Assembly: GCF_001579805.1 (NCBI RefSeq)
Contig: NZ_CP014546.1
Span: 2,790,001 to 2,854,000 of the forward strand
DNA: 64,000 nucleotides
Reading direction: 5' to 3'
Source of the DNA: Pseudomonas azotoformans
GTDB lineage: Bacteria; Pseudomonadota; Gammaproteobacteria; Pseudomonadales; Pseudomonadaceae
Shown here: in pieces, positions 25,840 to 36,780 of the stretch
How the letters are laid out: each line of letters opens with the position of its first letter
Position numbering within the stretch: position 1 is the stretch's first letter
Translations under genes and position numbers: made by a program
Notes under the pieces: generated by a model
Databases searched by the model: none
The model's input: the letters and a program-made list of their open reading frames with translations, nothing else
What the model was told of the DNA's origin: nothing

Positions 25840-26595
25840 TCAGACGACTTCCAGCCGCACCTTATGGTCACTCAACAACTGCACCAACGCCGGCACCGGC
25901 TGCTGATCCGTGACCAAACAATCCACCAAGCTGATCGGCCCCAGGCGAATCATGGCATTGCGCCCGAATTTGCTGGAGTCCGCTGCCAGGATCACTTGGC
26001 GTGCATTGGCGATGATCGCCTGGGAAACCCGAACTTCCTGGTAATCGAAGTCCAGCAGACTGCCGTCTTCATCGATACCGCTGATGCCCACAAGGGCAAA
26101 GTCGACCTTGAACTGGTTGATGAAGTCCACACTCGCCTGACCCACCACACCGCCGTCACGCCGCACGTTACCGCCGGTCAACAACACGTCGAAGTCGTCC
26201 TTGGCACTGAGCATGGTGGCGACGTTGAGGTTGTTGGTGATGATTTTCAGGTGATTGTGGTTGAGCAGCGCACGGGCGATGGATTCGGTGGTGGTGCCGA
26301 TATTGATGAACAGCGAGGCGTGATCGGGGATCTGCGCAGCGATGGCTTCGCCGATACGCTGTTTCTCGTCGCGCATCTGGTCGGCGCGCATGGCGTAGGC
26401 GGTGTTTTCGACACTGGAGTCATAGGCCGCGCCGCCGTGGTAGCGGCGCAGCAGATTGGCGTCCGCCAGCTGGTTGATATCGCGGCGGATGGTTTGCGGG
26501 GTGACAACGAACAGCTGCGCCATTTCCTCGATGCTGACGTAGCCGCGTTCGCGGACCAGCTCGAGGATTTGTTGTTGGCGGGGAGGCAGATTCAT
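25840..26595 (-). CDS. glpR: GlpR, glycerol regulon repressor, DeoR family (251 aa)
   Basis: DeoR-family repressor. N-terminal helix-turn-helix at residues ~6-57 ([20 protein letters not shown], then [20 protein letters not shown]), C-terminal sugar-phosphate-binding domain with [10 protein letters not shown] and [15 protein letters not shown]. Glycerol-3-phosphate is the expected inducer. Located between glpK and glpD on the same strand, 83 bases after glpK. Confidence 0.92.
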   Translation of the reverse strand: MNLPPRQQQILELVRERGYVSIEEMAQLFVVTPQTIRRDINQLADANLLRRYHGGAAYDSSVENTAYAMRADQMRDEKQRIGEAIAAQIPDHASLFINIGTTTESIARALLNHNHLKIITNNLNVATMLSAKDDFDVLLTGGNVRRDGGVVGQASVDFINQFKVDFALVGISGIDEDGSLLDFDYQEVRVSQAIIANARQVILAADSSKFGRNAMIRLGPISLVDCLVTDQQPVPALVQLLSDHKVRLEVV

Positions 26596-26678
26596 GGGGC
26601 GTCCTTTGGGCTGCCATACAAAAGTGGCCCATGATGACGCAGGAATCCGCTCCCTGCCAGTTACAACCGGACGTTGGC

Positions 26679-28217
<1,539 letters not shown>

Positions 28218-28219
28218 TC

Positions 28220-28251
28220 AGCCTGGGCTACAAAGGGCAGGTGCCCAGGCT
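28220..28251 (-). other. Intercistronic hairpin glpF-glpK
   Basis: Nine-base perfect arms AGCCTGGGC / GCCCAGGCT with a 14-base loop and no U-tract; likely mRNA stability or partial termination element between glpF and glpK. Confidence 0.5.
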
Positions 28252-28258
28252 GGCGCTA

Positions 28259-29116
28259 TCAGGAAATACGGGTCTTGCCGTTGACAGCCGTGTCAGGTGT
28301 TGCTTCATCTATAGCAGGTGCGGCGGTCGGCAGATGGCGGGCAATCAGCCCGCGATAGGCCGCAGCACCGAGGCATGCGCCGACGATCGGCGCGAAAATC
28401 GGTACCAGGAAGTAAGGGATATCACGGCCACCAGTGAAAGCCATTTCACCCCAGCCCGCGAAAAAGGTCATCAGCTTGGGCCCGAAATCCCGCGCCGGGT
28501 TCATCGCAAAGCCGGTCAACGGGCCCATGGCGCTGCCAATCACCGCGATCAGCAGGCCGATCAGCAGCGGGGCCAACGGGCCGCGTGGCAGGCCGTTGTT
28601 GTCATCGGTGAGGGCCATGATCACGCCCATCAGGATCGCGGTGATGACCATTTCCACCAGGAACGCCTGGGCGGTGCTCAGCAGCGCATGGGGGTAGGTG
28701 GAGAACACCGACGCCAATTCCAGGCTGGCCTGGGAACCGCGCACCATGTGATGGGTTTGTTCGTAATCGAAAAACAGGTTGCTGTAGAGCGTGTACACCA
28801 AGGCCGCCGAGCAAAAGGCACCGGCGATCTGGGCGAGGATATAGAAGGGCAGTTTGCGCTTTTCGAAGTCAGCGAAAATACACAGGGCAATACTGACGGC
28901 GGGGTTGAGGTGGGCCCCGGAAATCCCGGCGCTCAGGTAGATCGCCATGCTGACGCCGACCCCCCAGATGATACTGATCTCCCACAAGCCAAAGCTGGCT
29001 CCCGCGACCTTGAGCGCAGCGACGCATCCTGTACCGAAGAAGATCAGAAGCGCAGTCCCCAGGAATTCGGCCATGCATTGGCTCGAAAGTGAAGGCTGTT
29101 GAAGAGCAGTTGTCAT
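28259..29116 (-). CDS. glpF: GlpF, glycerol facilitator (285 aa)
   Basis: Aquaglyceroporin of the MIP family: six helices and two half-helices with NPA motifs, GAHLNPAVS (~residue 70) and GFAMNPARD (~205), the Asp after the second NPA being typical of glycerol channels. ATG 29116 has GAGG eight bases upstream, and the extension to 29158 is rejected. The C-terminal tail of ~25 residues is Pro/Ala-rich. Confidence 0.94.
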   Translation of the reverse strand: MTTALQQPSLSSQCMAEFLGTALLIFFGTGCVAALKVAGASFGLWEISIIWGVGVSMAIYLSAGISGAHLNPAVSIALCIFADFEKRKLPFYILAQIAGAFCSAALVYTLYSNLFFDYEQTHHMVRGSQASLELASVFSTYPHALLSTAQAFLVEMVITAILMGVIMALTDDNNGLPRGPLAPLLIGLLIAVIGSAMGPLTGFAMNPARDFGPKLMTFFAGWGEMAFTGGRDIPYFLVPIFAPIVGACLGAAAYRGLIARHLPTAAPAIDEATPDTAVNGKTRIS

Positions 29117-29443
29117 GGAAAACCTCAGTTGTTGTTCTTGTCTGGCGCACAACCTCAACGGATTGTTGCGCGATTTTCACCGTGGCAAGGATCCCCATCC
29201 CGGTCACGGCTTACTGCTTGAATGCTGTAGGTCTATTCCTACAGTATTCGGAAACGAAAAAATATAGACAAGAATGACGGCTGTCAAAGGTCGAAAGTGA
29301 ACCGTCAGTCACTTTCAAACTATTGGTCTGGTGAATGATCACGCTTGTCACATTGTGTGTGCACCTTAAGAGTGGGCGGACTAGAGCGTTTTGTGTGGGC
29401 TTGGCCTAGAATTGGCCATCTGTTTGCCACGCCCGGAGACGTC
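29117..29443. promoter_or_regulatory. glpF/ybaK intergenic region with GlpR-type operator and a second dyad
   Basis: Contains TATTCGGAAACGAAAA (29245-29260), whose TTCG-N4-CGAA core fits the GlpR operator spacing, and directly beside it a seven-base-arm inverted repeat CTGTAGG-N6-CCTACAG (29225-29244). No ORF is credible in this 327-base stretch; both flanking promoters must lie here. Confidence 0.5.
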
Positions 29444-29914
29444 ATGACCCCCGCATTGGACCTGTTGAAAAAAGTTCGCGCCGAACATCGTATCCACAGT
29501 TATGAACACGACCCCAAGGCGGCGTCCTATGGGCTGGAGGCCGCGGAAAAATTGGGCCTCGACCCGGCGCAGGTGTTCAAGACCTTGTTGGCGAGCAGCG
29601 AGAAGGGCGAATTGTTGGTGGCGGTGGTGCCGGTCGTCGGAAGTCTGGACCTGAAGGCTCTGGCTCACGCGGCAGGCGTCAAGAAAGTCGAAATGGCCGA
29701 CCCGGCGGCGGCGCAGCGTTCAACCGGTTACCTGCTGGGGGGCATCAGCCCGTTGGGGCAAAAGAAACGCCTGCGCACGTTTATCGATGCAACAGCACAA
29801 CCGTTTGCGACGATTTTTGTGAGTGCGGGGAGAAGGGGCTTGGAGGTTGAACTGCCGGCAGCGGTGCTGGCTGAACATACCCAGGCCAAATTCGCAGAAA
29901 TTGGCCGGGCATGA
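29444..29914 (+). CDS. ybaK: YbaK/EbsC-family Cys-tRNA(Pro) deacylase (156 aa)
   Basis: Trans-editing enzyme that removes cysteine from mischarged tRNA(Pro). Family phrases [21 protein letters not shown] (split), [26 protein letters not shown] and the glycine-rich [16 protein letters not shown], including the catalytic lysine region, are present. ATG 29444 follows a GGAG ribosome-binding site; an upstream in-frame ORF start at 29345 is not family-like. Single gene, convergent with the ABC ATPase. Confidence 0.9.
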   Translation: MTPALDLLKKVRAEHRIHSYEHDPKAASYGLEAAEKLGLDPAQVFKTLLASSEKGELLVAVVPVVGSLDLKALAHAAGVKKVEMADPAAAQRSTGYLLGGISPLGQKKRLRTFIDATAQPFATIFVSAGRRGLEVELPAAVLAEHTQAKFAEIGRA

Positions 29915-29921
29915 CAGCGCG

Positions 29922-31028
29922 TTAGACCGGGCTGTAGCGCCGCACGCCGGATTCGGCTTGAGGGATCTGCGCGGCGGTGCTGCCTGAGGCCTGAAACAAC
30001 ACCAGGTGTTCGGCCGCCACACGGATCCCCACATCCGCGCCGACCAGATGGTCGGCATGGCTCGGGAAAATCGACTCCAATTGCGCGCCGGTCGGCAGTT
30101 GCAGGCGATACAAGGTCGACGCGCCGAGGAAGGTCTTGCCGACGATCCGCGCTTTCAACGCGCTGTCCGGTGCGTAGACGATGTCATCCGGGCGCAGCAG
30201 CACATCCACCGCGCCGCCGGTCGGCCAGGTGTAGGCGCGGTTGCCGCGCAACTCACCCAGTTCGGTGCTGACCGACTCCGGCGAACTCAATTGGCCACGG
30301 ATGAAGTAACCCTGACCGATAAAGCTGGCGACATAGGGCGTCTGCGGTTCGTGATAGAGGTTGTAGGGCGTGTCCCACTGCTCCAGACGACCCTCCTTGA
30401 AAACCCCGACTTGGTCGCTGACGGCAAAGGCTTCTTCCTGGTCATGGGTCACCAGAATCGCGCTGGTGCCGCGTGCCTTGAGGATGTCGCGCACCTCGTG
30501 GCTGAGCTTGCGGCGCAACTCGCCGTCCAGGTTGGAGAAGGGTTCATCCAGCAGCAACAGGGCCGGCTCCGGCGCCAAAGCGCGGGCGAGGGCGACGCGT
30601 TGTTGCTGGCCGCCGGAAAGTTCGTGGGGAAAGCGTTTGCCGAGGTTCTTCAGGTTGACCAGCTCCAGCAGCTCAGCCACCACACGATCTTTTTGCGGAT
30701 GCTTGCGAATGCCGAAGGCAATGTTGTCGGCCACGCTGAGGTGCGGAAACAGTGCGTAGTCCTGGAACACCATGCCGATACGACGTTTCTCCGGAGCCAG
30801 TGTGAAACCGGCACTGGAGATCACTTCGCCCGCCAGGCTGATCTCGCCATCGTGCACCGGTTCAAACCCGGCAATCGCACGTAACGTGGTGGTCTTGCCA
30901 CAACCCGAAGAGCCCAGCAGGCAACCGATGTCGCCGGCATTGAGGTGCAGGTTGAGGTTCTGTACCACCCGTTGATCTTGATAGCCGCATGCCAGATTGC
31001 GCAGGTTCAGCAGTAATGGCTGGCTCAT
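29922..31028 (-). CDS. ABC transporter ATPase, FbpC/PotA-like (368 aa)
   Basis: Import-type ABC ATPase with a C-terminal TOBE/OB regulatory domain (residues ~245-355). Walker [10 protein letters not shown] ~39, Q-loop [10 protein letters not shown] ~88, signature LSGGQQQR ~137, Walker [13 protein letters not shown] ~156, H-loop THDQEEAF. The resemblance is to the Fe(III)/spermidine importer group. No permease or binding protein is in the neighbourhood. The ATG overlaps the argF stop by four bases, so it is translated with argF. Confidence 0.85.
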   Translation of the reverse strand: MSQPLLLNLRNLACGYQDQRVVQNLNLHLNAGDIGCLLGSSGCGKTTTLRAIAGFEPVHDGEISLAGEVISSAGFTLAPEKRRIGMVFQDYALFPHLSVADNIAFGIRKHPQKDRVVAELLELVNLKNLGKRFPHELSGGQQQRVALARALAPEPALLLLDEPFSNLDGELRRKLSHEVRDILKARGTSAILVTHDQEEAFAVSDQVGVFKEGRLEQWDTPYNLYHEPQTPYVASFIGQGYFIRGQLSSPESVSTELGELRGNRAYTWPTGGAVDVLLRPDDIVYAPDSALKARIVGKTFLGASTLYRLQLPTGAQLESIFPSHADHLVGADVGIRVAAEHLVLFQASGSTAAQIPQAESGVRRYSPV

Positions 31029-31948
31029 GCGTGGTGGTACGACGGCGGGACGAGGAATTCGAGCAGGGCTTTTTGCGCATGCAGGCGGTTTTCAGCCTGG
31101 TCCCAGGCGACCGAGCGTGGGTCGTCGAGCAGGTCGGTGCTGATCTCTTCGCCACGGTGGGCCGGCAGGCAATGCATGAACAGCACGTCGGGCGCGGCCA
31201 GGTCGAGCAGAGCACGGGTCACCTGGTACGGGGCGAACAGGGCCAGGCGTTTGGCGGTTTCCTCTTCCTGGCCCATGGAGGTCCAGACGTCGGTGCTCAC
31301 CAGGTGTGCGCCGATCATCGCGTCACGCGGGTCGCGCAGCAGGGTCACGCGGTCGCCGGCCTGGGCCAGGAAGCGCGCGTCAGGCTCGTAGCCTTCCGGG
31401 CAGGCAACGCGCAGTTGGAAGTCGAACTGGATCGCCGCTTCTATATAGCTGTTGCACATGTTGTTGCCGTCGCCGATCCAAGCCACGGTCTTGCCCTGGA
31501 TCGAGCCGCGGTGTTCAAGGAAGGTTTGCATGTCGGCCAGCAACTGGCACGGGTGCAGGTCGTCGGTCAGGCCGTTGATCACCGGTACGCGGGAGTGGGC
31601 GGCAAATTCGGTCACGGTGCTGTGGGCAAAAGTACGGATCATCACGGCGTCGAGCATGCTCGACATCACCTTCGCGCTGTCGGCGATCGGCTCGCCACGG
31701 CCCAGTTGGGTGTCGCGCGAGGACAAGAAGATGGCTTGGCCACCCAGTTGGATCATGCCGGCTTCGAATGACACGCGGGTGCGGGTCGAAGACTTCTCGA
31801 AGATCATGCCGAGTACGCGGTTTTTCAAAGGCTCGAACAGTACGCCGCGGTTACGCAGGTCTTTAAGCTCAATGCCTCGACGGATCACGCTGACCAGCTC
31901 TTCGGGCGTGCAATCCATCAGGGAGAGAAAGTGCCTTGCGCTCATCAT
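31025..31948 (-). CDS. argF: Ornithine carbamoyltransferase, anabolic (307 aa)
   Basis: Forms citrulline from ornithine and carbamoyl phosphate in arginine synthesis. Carbamoyl-phosphate site [10 protein letters not shown] (~50-59), [11 protein letters not shown] (~128) and [12 protein letters not shown] (~265) are conserved; very close to P. aeruginosa ArgF by recall. Two consecutive ATGs at the start; either fits the AAAGG ribosome-binding site. Overlaps the following ABC ATPase gene. Confidence 0.94.
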   Translation of the reverse strand: MMSARHFLSLMDCTPEELVSVIRRGIELKDLRNRGVLFEPLKNRVLGMIFEKSSTRTRVSFEAGMIQLGGQAIFLSSRDTQLGRGEPIADSAKVMSSMLDAVMIRTFAHSTVTEFAAHSRVPVINGLTDDLHPCQLLADMQTFLEHRGSIQGKTVAWIGDGNNMCNSYIEAAIQFDFQLRVACPEGYEPDARFLAQAGDRVTLLRDPRDAMIGAHLVSTDVWTSMGQEEETAKRLALFAPYQVTRALLDLAAPDVLFMHCLPAHRGEEISTDLLDDPRSVAWDQAENRLHAQKALLEFLVPPSYHHA

Positions 31949-32380
31949 TAACTACCTTTTTGCAACAGACCGCAGATACTCAAAGCCTTGTTTATTGTGA
32001 CAACGGGCGAGACCTGCGGCGAAAGCCGCACGGGGCGACGAAATAGGGGAAGGCGCGATCTTATAATTAAATGTCGCGTCTTACCAATAGGGCTACGGTT
32101 TTTAAGGGTGTTCAAGAAGGGCGCCAAGGCGCTTTTGAAGACAATTTCCAGACAGCAGCGAGCCATTTGTACACTGGCGCTGAGACCTTTTGCAACGTGC
32201 GGAGGCGGGCGCAGGCCAGGCTGCGTCGGTTTCAGAGGCGGTATGCCGGGTTTTGAAACATTTGCTCACGCTTGGCCATGGCCAGGCCTGATGCAGGTCG
32301 ATTCACGGGACGAACGTTGGTGGCGCCTTTCTCGGTCGCGGCCCATAGTGAGATCAAAGCCCCTATAAAAGAGACTGGCC
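31949..32380. other. argF upstream region, no gene
   Basis: 432 bases. Contains a perfect GNRA-type hairpin TGCGGC-GAAA-GCCGCA (32015-32030) in the argF leader, an AT-rich stretch at 32060-32070 that could be the argF -10 area, and TGTCGC-N8-AAT at 32072-32088, similar to the Pseudomonas ArgR half-site TGTCGC-N8-AAA. The palindrome TGGCCATGGCCA lies at 32274-32285. Small ORFs here are not convincing. Confidence 0.45.
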
Positions 32381-34489
32381 ATGACCAAGACTCTCCACCA
32401 CCGTGCCTGCCATCTGTGTGAAGCCATTTGTGGCCTGACCCTGGAAACCACCCATGCGGACGACGGCAGCCTGGCGATCACCTCGATCAAGGGCGATGCG
32501 CTGGATACGTTCAGCCGTGGGCATATCTGCCCCAAGGCCGTCGCGTTGCAGGATATCCAGAACGATCCCGACCGCTTGCACCAACCCATGTTGCGGGTCG
32601 GCAGCGAATGGCAGCCGATTGGTTGGGAAGACGCCTTTGCGCTTGTCGCCGAGCGCCTGTCAGGCATTCAGGCGCGGCACGGGCAGAATGCGGTGGCGGT
32701 GTACCAGGGCAACCCCAGCGTGCACAACTATGGGCTGATGACCCACAGCAACTACTTCCTCGGCCAGTTGAAGACGCGCAATCGGTTTTCCGCGACTTCG
32801 GTAGACCAGTTGCCCCATCACCTCACCAGCTATCTCATGTATGGCCATGGCCTGTTGTTGCCGATCCCGGACATCGATCACACCGATTTCATGCTGATCC
32901 TGGGAGGCAACCCGCTCGCATCCAACGGCAGCATCATGACCGTGCCCGACGTGGAGAAACGCCTCAAGGCGATCCAGGCGCGGGGCGGTAAAGTGGTGGT
33001 GGTCGACCCACGGCGCAGTGAAACGGCAGCAATGGCTGACCAGCATCTGTTCGTGCGCCCCGGTGGGGATGCGGCGTTGTTATTCGGGCTGCTCAACACC
33101 TTGTTCAGCGAGAACCTGACGCGTGACAGCCATCTACCGATTGAAGGCCTTGAGGAGGTGCGTCGTGCGATCGCCGGGTTTACCGCCGAGGCCATGAGCC
33201 GCCAATGTGCGGTGCCTGCCGAGCAGATCCGCCAGTTGGCACGGGACTTTGCTGCAGCCGACAAGGCCGTTTGCTACGGGCGCATGGGTGTGTCGACGCA
33301 GGCGTTTGGCACGCTCTGTCATTGGCTGGTGCAGTTGATCAACCTGGTGACCGGCAACCTGGACCGCGTTGGTGGCGCGCTATGTACCACGCCGGCGGTG
33401 GACCTGGTGGCGTCGACTGGTGGCGGGCATTTCAATCGCTGGCAGAGTCGGGTGTCCGGGCGTCCGGAGTACGGTGGGGAGTTGCCTGTGTCGGCGTTGG
33501 CTGAGGAAATGCTGACCGAGGGCGAAGGACAAATCCGTGCATTGGTGACGGTGGCGGGCAATCCGGTGTTGTCGACGCCCAACGGCCGGCAGTTGGAACA
33601 GGCCCTCGATGGGCTGGAGTTCATGGTCAGTATCGACCTCTATATCAACGAAACCACGCGCTATGCCGACCTGATCCTGCCGTCTACGTCGGCGCTGGAA
33701 AACGATCATTACGACACCACCTTCAATATGTTCGCGGTGCGTAATGTCACCCGCTTCAATCGGGCGATCTTGCCCAAGCCGGAAGGCGCGTTGCATGACT
33801 GGGAGATTTTCGTCGGTCTGGCCAAAGCCTTCGCAGCCCAGAACGGTGTCGCGCTCAAGCCGACGTTGCCTCCGGCGCACATGATTGATTTCGGTCTGCG
33901 TGCGGGTGTCTACGGTGATGCATCCAGCCACAAGTTGTCCGTGGCCATGCTGGCGGATCATCCCCACGGCGTCGACCTTGGGCCGCTGCAACCCAACCTT
34001 TCAGCGCGTTTGAAAACCGCTGATGGCAAGGTGCAGGCAGCGCCGCCGGTGATCCTCGTCGACCTGGCGCGCTTTGCCGCGCAACCGGTGCCTTTGGCCG
34101 ACGAACTGCTGTTGATCGGCCGCCGCCATGTGCGCAGTAATAATTCCTGGATGCATAACTATCACCGGCTGGTGAAGGGTAAGCCGCGCCATCAATTGCT
34201 GATGCATCCGGATGATCTGGCCAGTCGGCAATTGAGCGATGGCCAGCGGGTCAGGGTCAGTTCGCGCATCGGCATGATCGAAGTGGAAGTCGTGGCCAGC
34301 CTGGACATGATGCCCGGTGTGGTCAGCCTGCCCCACGGTTGGGGCCACGGGCGTCCTGGGGTACAGATGACGATAGCCAGTGGGCAGCCAGGGGCGAGCG
34401 CCAACGATTTGACCGACGAACGGCAACTGGATGAGCTGTCGGGCAATGCGGCATTGAACGGCGTTCCCGTGCAGGTAGCAGCCGCCTGA
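32381..34489 (+). CDS. Molybdopterin-dependent oxidoreductase, formate-dehydrogenase-like (702 aa)
   Basis: Cytoplasmic member of the DMSO-reductase/formate-dehydrogenase superfamily. An N-terminal [4Fe-4S] site is formed by Cys10, Cys13, Cys17 and Cys50; the bis-MGD-binding body follows (GGNPLASNGS, VVVDPRRSETA, RSNNSWMHNYHR), and a C-terminal dinucleotide-binding domain from ~570. There is no Tat signal. No partner subunit or cofactor gene is nearby. Substrate is unknown; single-subunit oxidoreductases of this kind are often labelled only by family. Confidence 0.85.
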   Translation: MTKTLHHRACHLCEAICGLTLETTHADDGSLAITSIKGDALDTFSRGHICPKAVALQDIQNDPDRLHQPMLRVGSEWQPIGWEDAFALVAERLSGIQARHGQNAVAVYQGNPSVHNYGLMTHSNYFLGQLKTRNRFSATSVDQLPHHLTSYLMYGHGLLLPIPDIDHTDFMLILGGNPLASNGSIMTVPDVEKRLKAIQARGGKVVVVDPRRSETAAMADQHLFVRPGGDAALLFGLLNTLFSENLTRDSHLPIEGLEEVRRAIAGFTAEAMSRQCAVPAEQIRQLARDFAAADKAVCYGRMGVSTQAFGTLCHWLVQLINLVTGNLDRVGGALCTTPAVDLVASTGGGHFNRWQSRVSGRPEYGGELPVSALAEEMLTEGEGQIRALVTVAGNPVLSTPNGRQLEQALDGLEFMVSIDLYINETTRYADLILPSTSALENDHYDTTFNMFAVRNVTRFNRAILPKPEGALHDWEIFVGLAKAFAAQNGVALKPTLPPAHMIDFGLRAGVYGDASSHKLSVAMLADHPHGVDLGPLQPNLSARLKTADGKVQAAPPVILVDLARFAAQPVPLADELLLIGRRHVRSNNSWMHNYHRLVKGKPRHQLLMHPDDLASRQLSDGQRVRVSSRIGMIEVEVVASLDMMPGVVSLPHGWGHGRPGVQMTIASGQPGASANDLTDERQLDELSGNAALNGVPVQVAAA

Positions 34490-34566
34490 GCACTGCGCTG
34501 GAATTTTGCGTTACAATGCGCCACCGTGCCGACCTGTGAGTCGCAAAGTTCCAGCCGAGGTGTTCC

Positions 34567-34905
34567 ATGGATATCATCGAAACGATCAAAGAGCAGATTG
34601 CCAATAACACCATTCTGCTTTACATGAAGGGCGCGCCAAACGCTCCTCAGTGCGGTTTCTCCGCGAAGGCGTCCCAGGCCATCATGGCGTGCGGCGAGAA
34701 ATTCGCTTACGTGGATATCCTGCAAAACCCTGAAATCCGCGCCAACCTGCCGAAATACGCCAACTGGCCGACTTTCCCACAGCTGTGGGTGGCCGGTGAG
34801 CTGGTCGGCGGTAGCGACATCATCGTTGAGATGGCGGCTGATGGTTCGCTGCAAACGCTGGTCAAAGAAGCAGCAGCCAACGCGGCGGCCAAGACCGACG
34901 CTTGA
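34567..34905 (+). CDS. grxD: Monothiol glutaredoxin Grx4 type (112 aa)
   Basis: CGFS-type monothiol glutaredoxin that binds and delivers [2Fe-2S] clusters. The CGFS active site begins at Cys29, preceded by the glutathione-contact KGAPNAPQ and followed by the cis-Pro loop NWPTFPQLWVAGELVGGSDI. ATG 34567; a bidirectional terminator follows and bacterioferritin faces it. Iron-related neighbours (bfr, bfd) fit its role. Confidence 0.93.
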   Translation: MDIIETIKEQIANNTILLYMKGAPNAPQCGFSAKASQAIMACGEKFAYVDILQNPEIRANLPKYANWPTFPQLWVAGELVGGSDIIVEMAADGSLQTLVKEAAANAAAKTDA

Positions 34906-34917
34906 TGCGCTTGCAAT

Positions 34918-34956
34918 AAAAAGCCCCGCTTCTCGTGAGAGAGCGGGGCTTTTTTG
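34918..34956. terminator. Bidirectional terminator grxD/bfr
   Basis: A-run, AAGCCCCGCT / AGCGGGGCTT stem, T-run: serves grxD on plus and bfr on minus. Confidence 0.9.
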
Positions 34957-34974
34957 TACCTGCTTGCTGGGGGC

Positions 34975-35448
34975 TTATTCTTCGCCCATCTGCGATTGCA
35001 GGTAGTTTTCCAGGCTGACTTTGTCGATCAGGCCCAGTTGGGTTTCAAGCCAGTCGATGTGTTCTTCCTGGTCTTCGAGGATGTCTTCCAGCAGTTCGCG
35101 GCTACCGAAGTCGCCCTTGGTTTCGCAATGAGCGATGGCGGCCTTGAGGTCGCTGTGGCTCTTGTGTTCGAACTTCAGGTCGCTGCTGATCATTTCCTGG
35201 GTGTGCTCGCCGATGTTCAGCTTGCCCAGGTCCTGCACGTTCGGCAGGCCTTCCAGGAACAGGATGCGCTTGATCAGCTTGTCCGCATCTTTCATGGCCT
35301 TGATGGATTCTTTGTATTCACGCTTGCCCAGCTTTTCCAGGCCCCAATCGTCATACATGCGCGCATGCAGAAAGTACTGATTGATCGCGACCAGTTCATT
35401 GGCAAGGATTTTATTGAGTTGCTGGATGACTGAGATGTCGCCTTTCAT
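34975..35448 (-). CDS. bfr: Bacterioferritin subunit with altered ferroxidase site (157 aa)
   Basis: Ferritin-like heme protein; the heme ligand Met52 is present in KAMKDADK. Compared with E. coli Bfr position by position, ferroxidase ligands Glu18, Glu94 and His130 are kept but Glu51, His54 and Glu127 are replaced by Ala, Asp and Gln. So this is likely the heme-binding partner subunit of a mixed shell whose active ferroxidase subunit is encoded elsewhere (inference). Full length, ATG 35448, between grxD and bfd. Confidence 0.9.
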   Translation of the reverse strand: MKGDISVIQQLNKILANELVAINQYFLHARMYDDWGLEKLGKREYKESIKAMKDADKLIKRILFLEGLPNVQDLGKLNIGEHTQEMISSDLKFEHKSHSDLKAAIAHCETKGDFGSRELLEDILEDQEEHIDWLETQLGLIDKVSLENYLQSQMGEE

Positions 35449-35605
35449 GACTGGGGTCCTGCCCTGTAATAGCTGTGTATAAGGCGGAGTTTGAGCGGCG
35501 AAATCCCTAGTGTCAAACCTAAGTTATTGAATAATAAATGAAAATTAATCGGAATAAGAATGTTTGTGTTCCGCGTCTTAGCGCTAACTTATTGAATTGC
35601 GGGCA

Positions 35606-35636
35606 TAAAAAAACCGGACACTAAGTCCGGTTCTTT
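35606..35636 (-). terminator. Terminator of bfd
   Basis: ACCGGAC-TTAGT-GTCCGGT on the minus strand followed by seven U; 13 bases after the bfd stop. Confidence 0.85.
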
Positions 35637-35648
35637 AAAACACGCCAA

Positions 35649-35867
35649 TCAGGCGTGTGTAAATTCTGCTGAATAGGGGAGCGCGGCCTGGGCTGTCTGC
35701 AGCTGCGTCAGGGTTTCCCGAACCACTTGCTTGGCGAGGCAAGCACATTTACCGCACTGGCTGGCAACGCCGGTGGTTTCACGCACTTCCTTGTAGCTGC
35801 AGCAACCTTCATAGATTGCTTCGCGGATTTGTCCGTCGGTGACGCCAGTACAGAGGCACACATACAT
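35649..35867 (-). CDS. bfd: Bacterioferritin-associated ferredoxin (72 aa)
   Basis: [2Fe-2S] protein that reduces ferric iron in bacterioferritin so it can be released. The four ligands Cys4, Cys6, Cys38 and Cys41 are in the Bfd pattern (MYVCLCTGVTDGQIREAI and ASQCGKC). Preceded by a Fur-like box, which fits induction under iron shortage, and separated from bfr by its own terminator. Confidence 0.94.
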   Translation of the reverse strand: MYVCLCTGVTDGQIREAIYEGCCSYKEVRETTGVASQCGKCACLAKQVVRETLTQLQTAQAALPYSAEFTHA

Positions 35868-35917
35868 AAGGGAGAACCGTCGCGGGTTTAAGGCTTAAGT
35901 GCGATGGATCTTAATGT

Positions 35918-35935
35918 TAACGAGAATGATTGTCA
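35918..35935 (-). promoter_or_regulatory. Fur-box-like site upstream of bfd
   Basis: On the minus strand TGACAATCATTCTCGTTA, matching the TGATAATCATTATC core at 12 of 14 bases; about 50 bases before the bfd start. Confidence 0.65.
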
Positions 35936-36111
35936 AAGTAGATTCGTAGGGTATTTGCTGGCACCGCGCCCGCACTGACGAACGGTTTTTTCAGTGTATG
36001 ATGGTCGGTCTTCACGAAGCGTGACCGCGTCACAGGGCTGTCGCTTGAATGCGGCAGACTCGGGGCCGGTCCTTTTACTTCAATCGTCACCCCTACATCA
36101 GGAGATACCCA

Positions 36112-36714
36112 ATGAGCGTACTCGTCGGCAAACAAGCCCCGGATTTCGACGTCCCAGCCGTCCTCGGCAATGGCGAAATCGTAGACAGCTTCAAACTGTC
36201 TGAAGCCATCAAAGGCAAATACGGCCTGGTGTTCTTCTACCCGCTGGACTTCACTTTCGTCTGCCCTTCGGAGCTGATCGCTCTGGACCACCGCATGGAC
36301 GATTTCAAGGCGCGCAACGTTGAAGTGGTAGCCGTTTCCATCGACTCCCATTTCACCCACAACGCCTGGCGCAACACTGCCATCAATGATGGCGGCATCG
36401 GCAAAGTCAAATACACCATGGCTGCCGACATGAAGCACGACATCGCCAAGGCCTACGACGTTGAGTCCGAAGGCGGCGTGGCGTTCCGCGGCGCGTTCCT
36501 GATCGACGACAAGGGCGTTGTCCGCTCCCAGATCATCAACGACCTGCCATTGGGTCGTAACATGGAAGAGCTGATCCGCCTGGTCGACGCCCTGCAATTC
36601 CACGAAGAGCACGGCGAAGTCTGCCCTGCCAACTGGAAAAAAGGCGACAAAGGCATGAACGCTTCGCCAGAAGGCGTTGCGGCTTACCTGACCGAGAACG
36701 CTGGCAAGCTGTAA
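36112..36714 (+). CDS. Typical 2-Cys peroxiredoxin, AhpC/TSA family (200 aa)
   Basis: Thiol peroxidase. Peroxidatic Cys51 in PLDFTFVCPSEL and resolving cysteine in HGEVCPANWKKG near residue 170. AGGAGA stands eight bases before ATG 36112; the in-frame extension to 36049 is unneeded. Located next to rnt as in P. aeruginosa; its reductant is not encoded nearby. Confidence 0.92.
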   Translation: MSVLVGKQAPDFDVPAVLGNGEIVDSFKLSEAIKGKYGLVFFYPLDFTFVCPSELIALDHRMDDFKARNVEVVAVSIDSHFTHNAWRNTAINDGGIGKVKYTMAADMKHDIAKAYDVESEGGVAFRGAFLIDDKGVVRSQIINDLPLGRNMEELIRLVDALQFHEEHGEVCPANWKKGDKGMNASPEGVAAYLTENAGKL

Positions 36715-36730
36715 GCCAGGTTTGAGGTAC

Positions 36731-36762
36731 AAAAAAACCGGCCTGATAAGGCCGGTTTTTTT
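36731..36762. terminator. Bidirectional terminator peroxiredoxin/rnt
   Basis: Seven A, ACCGGCC-TGATAA-GGCCGGT, seven T. Confidence 0.92.
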
Positions 36763-36780
36763 ATGGGCGGGATAATCACC

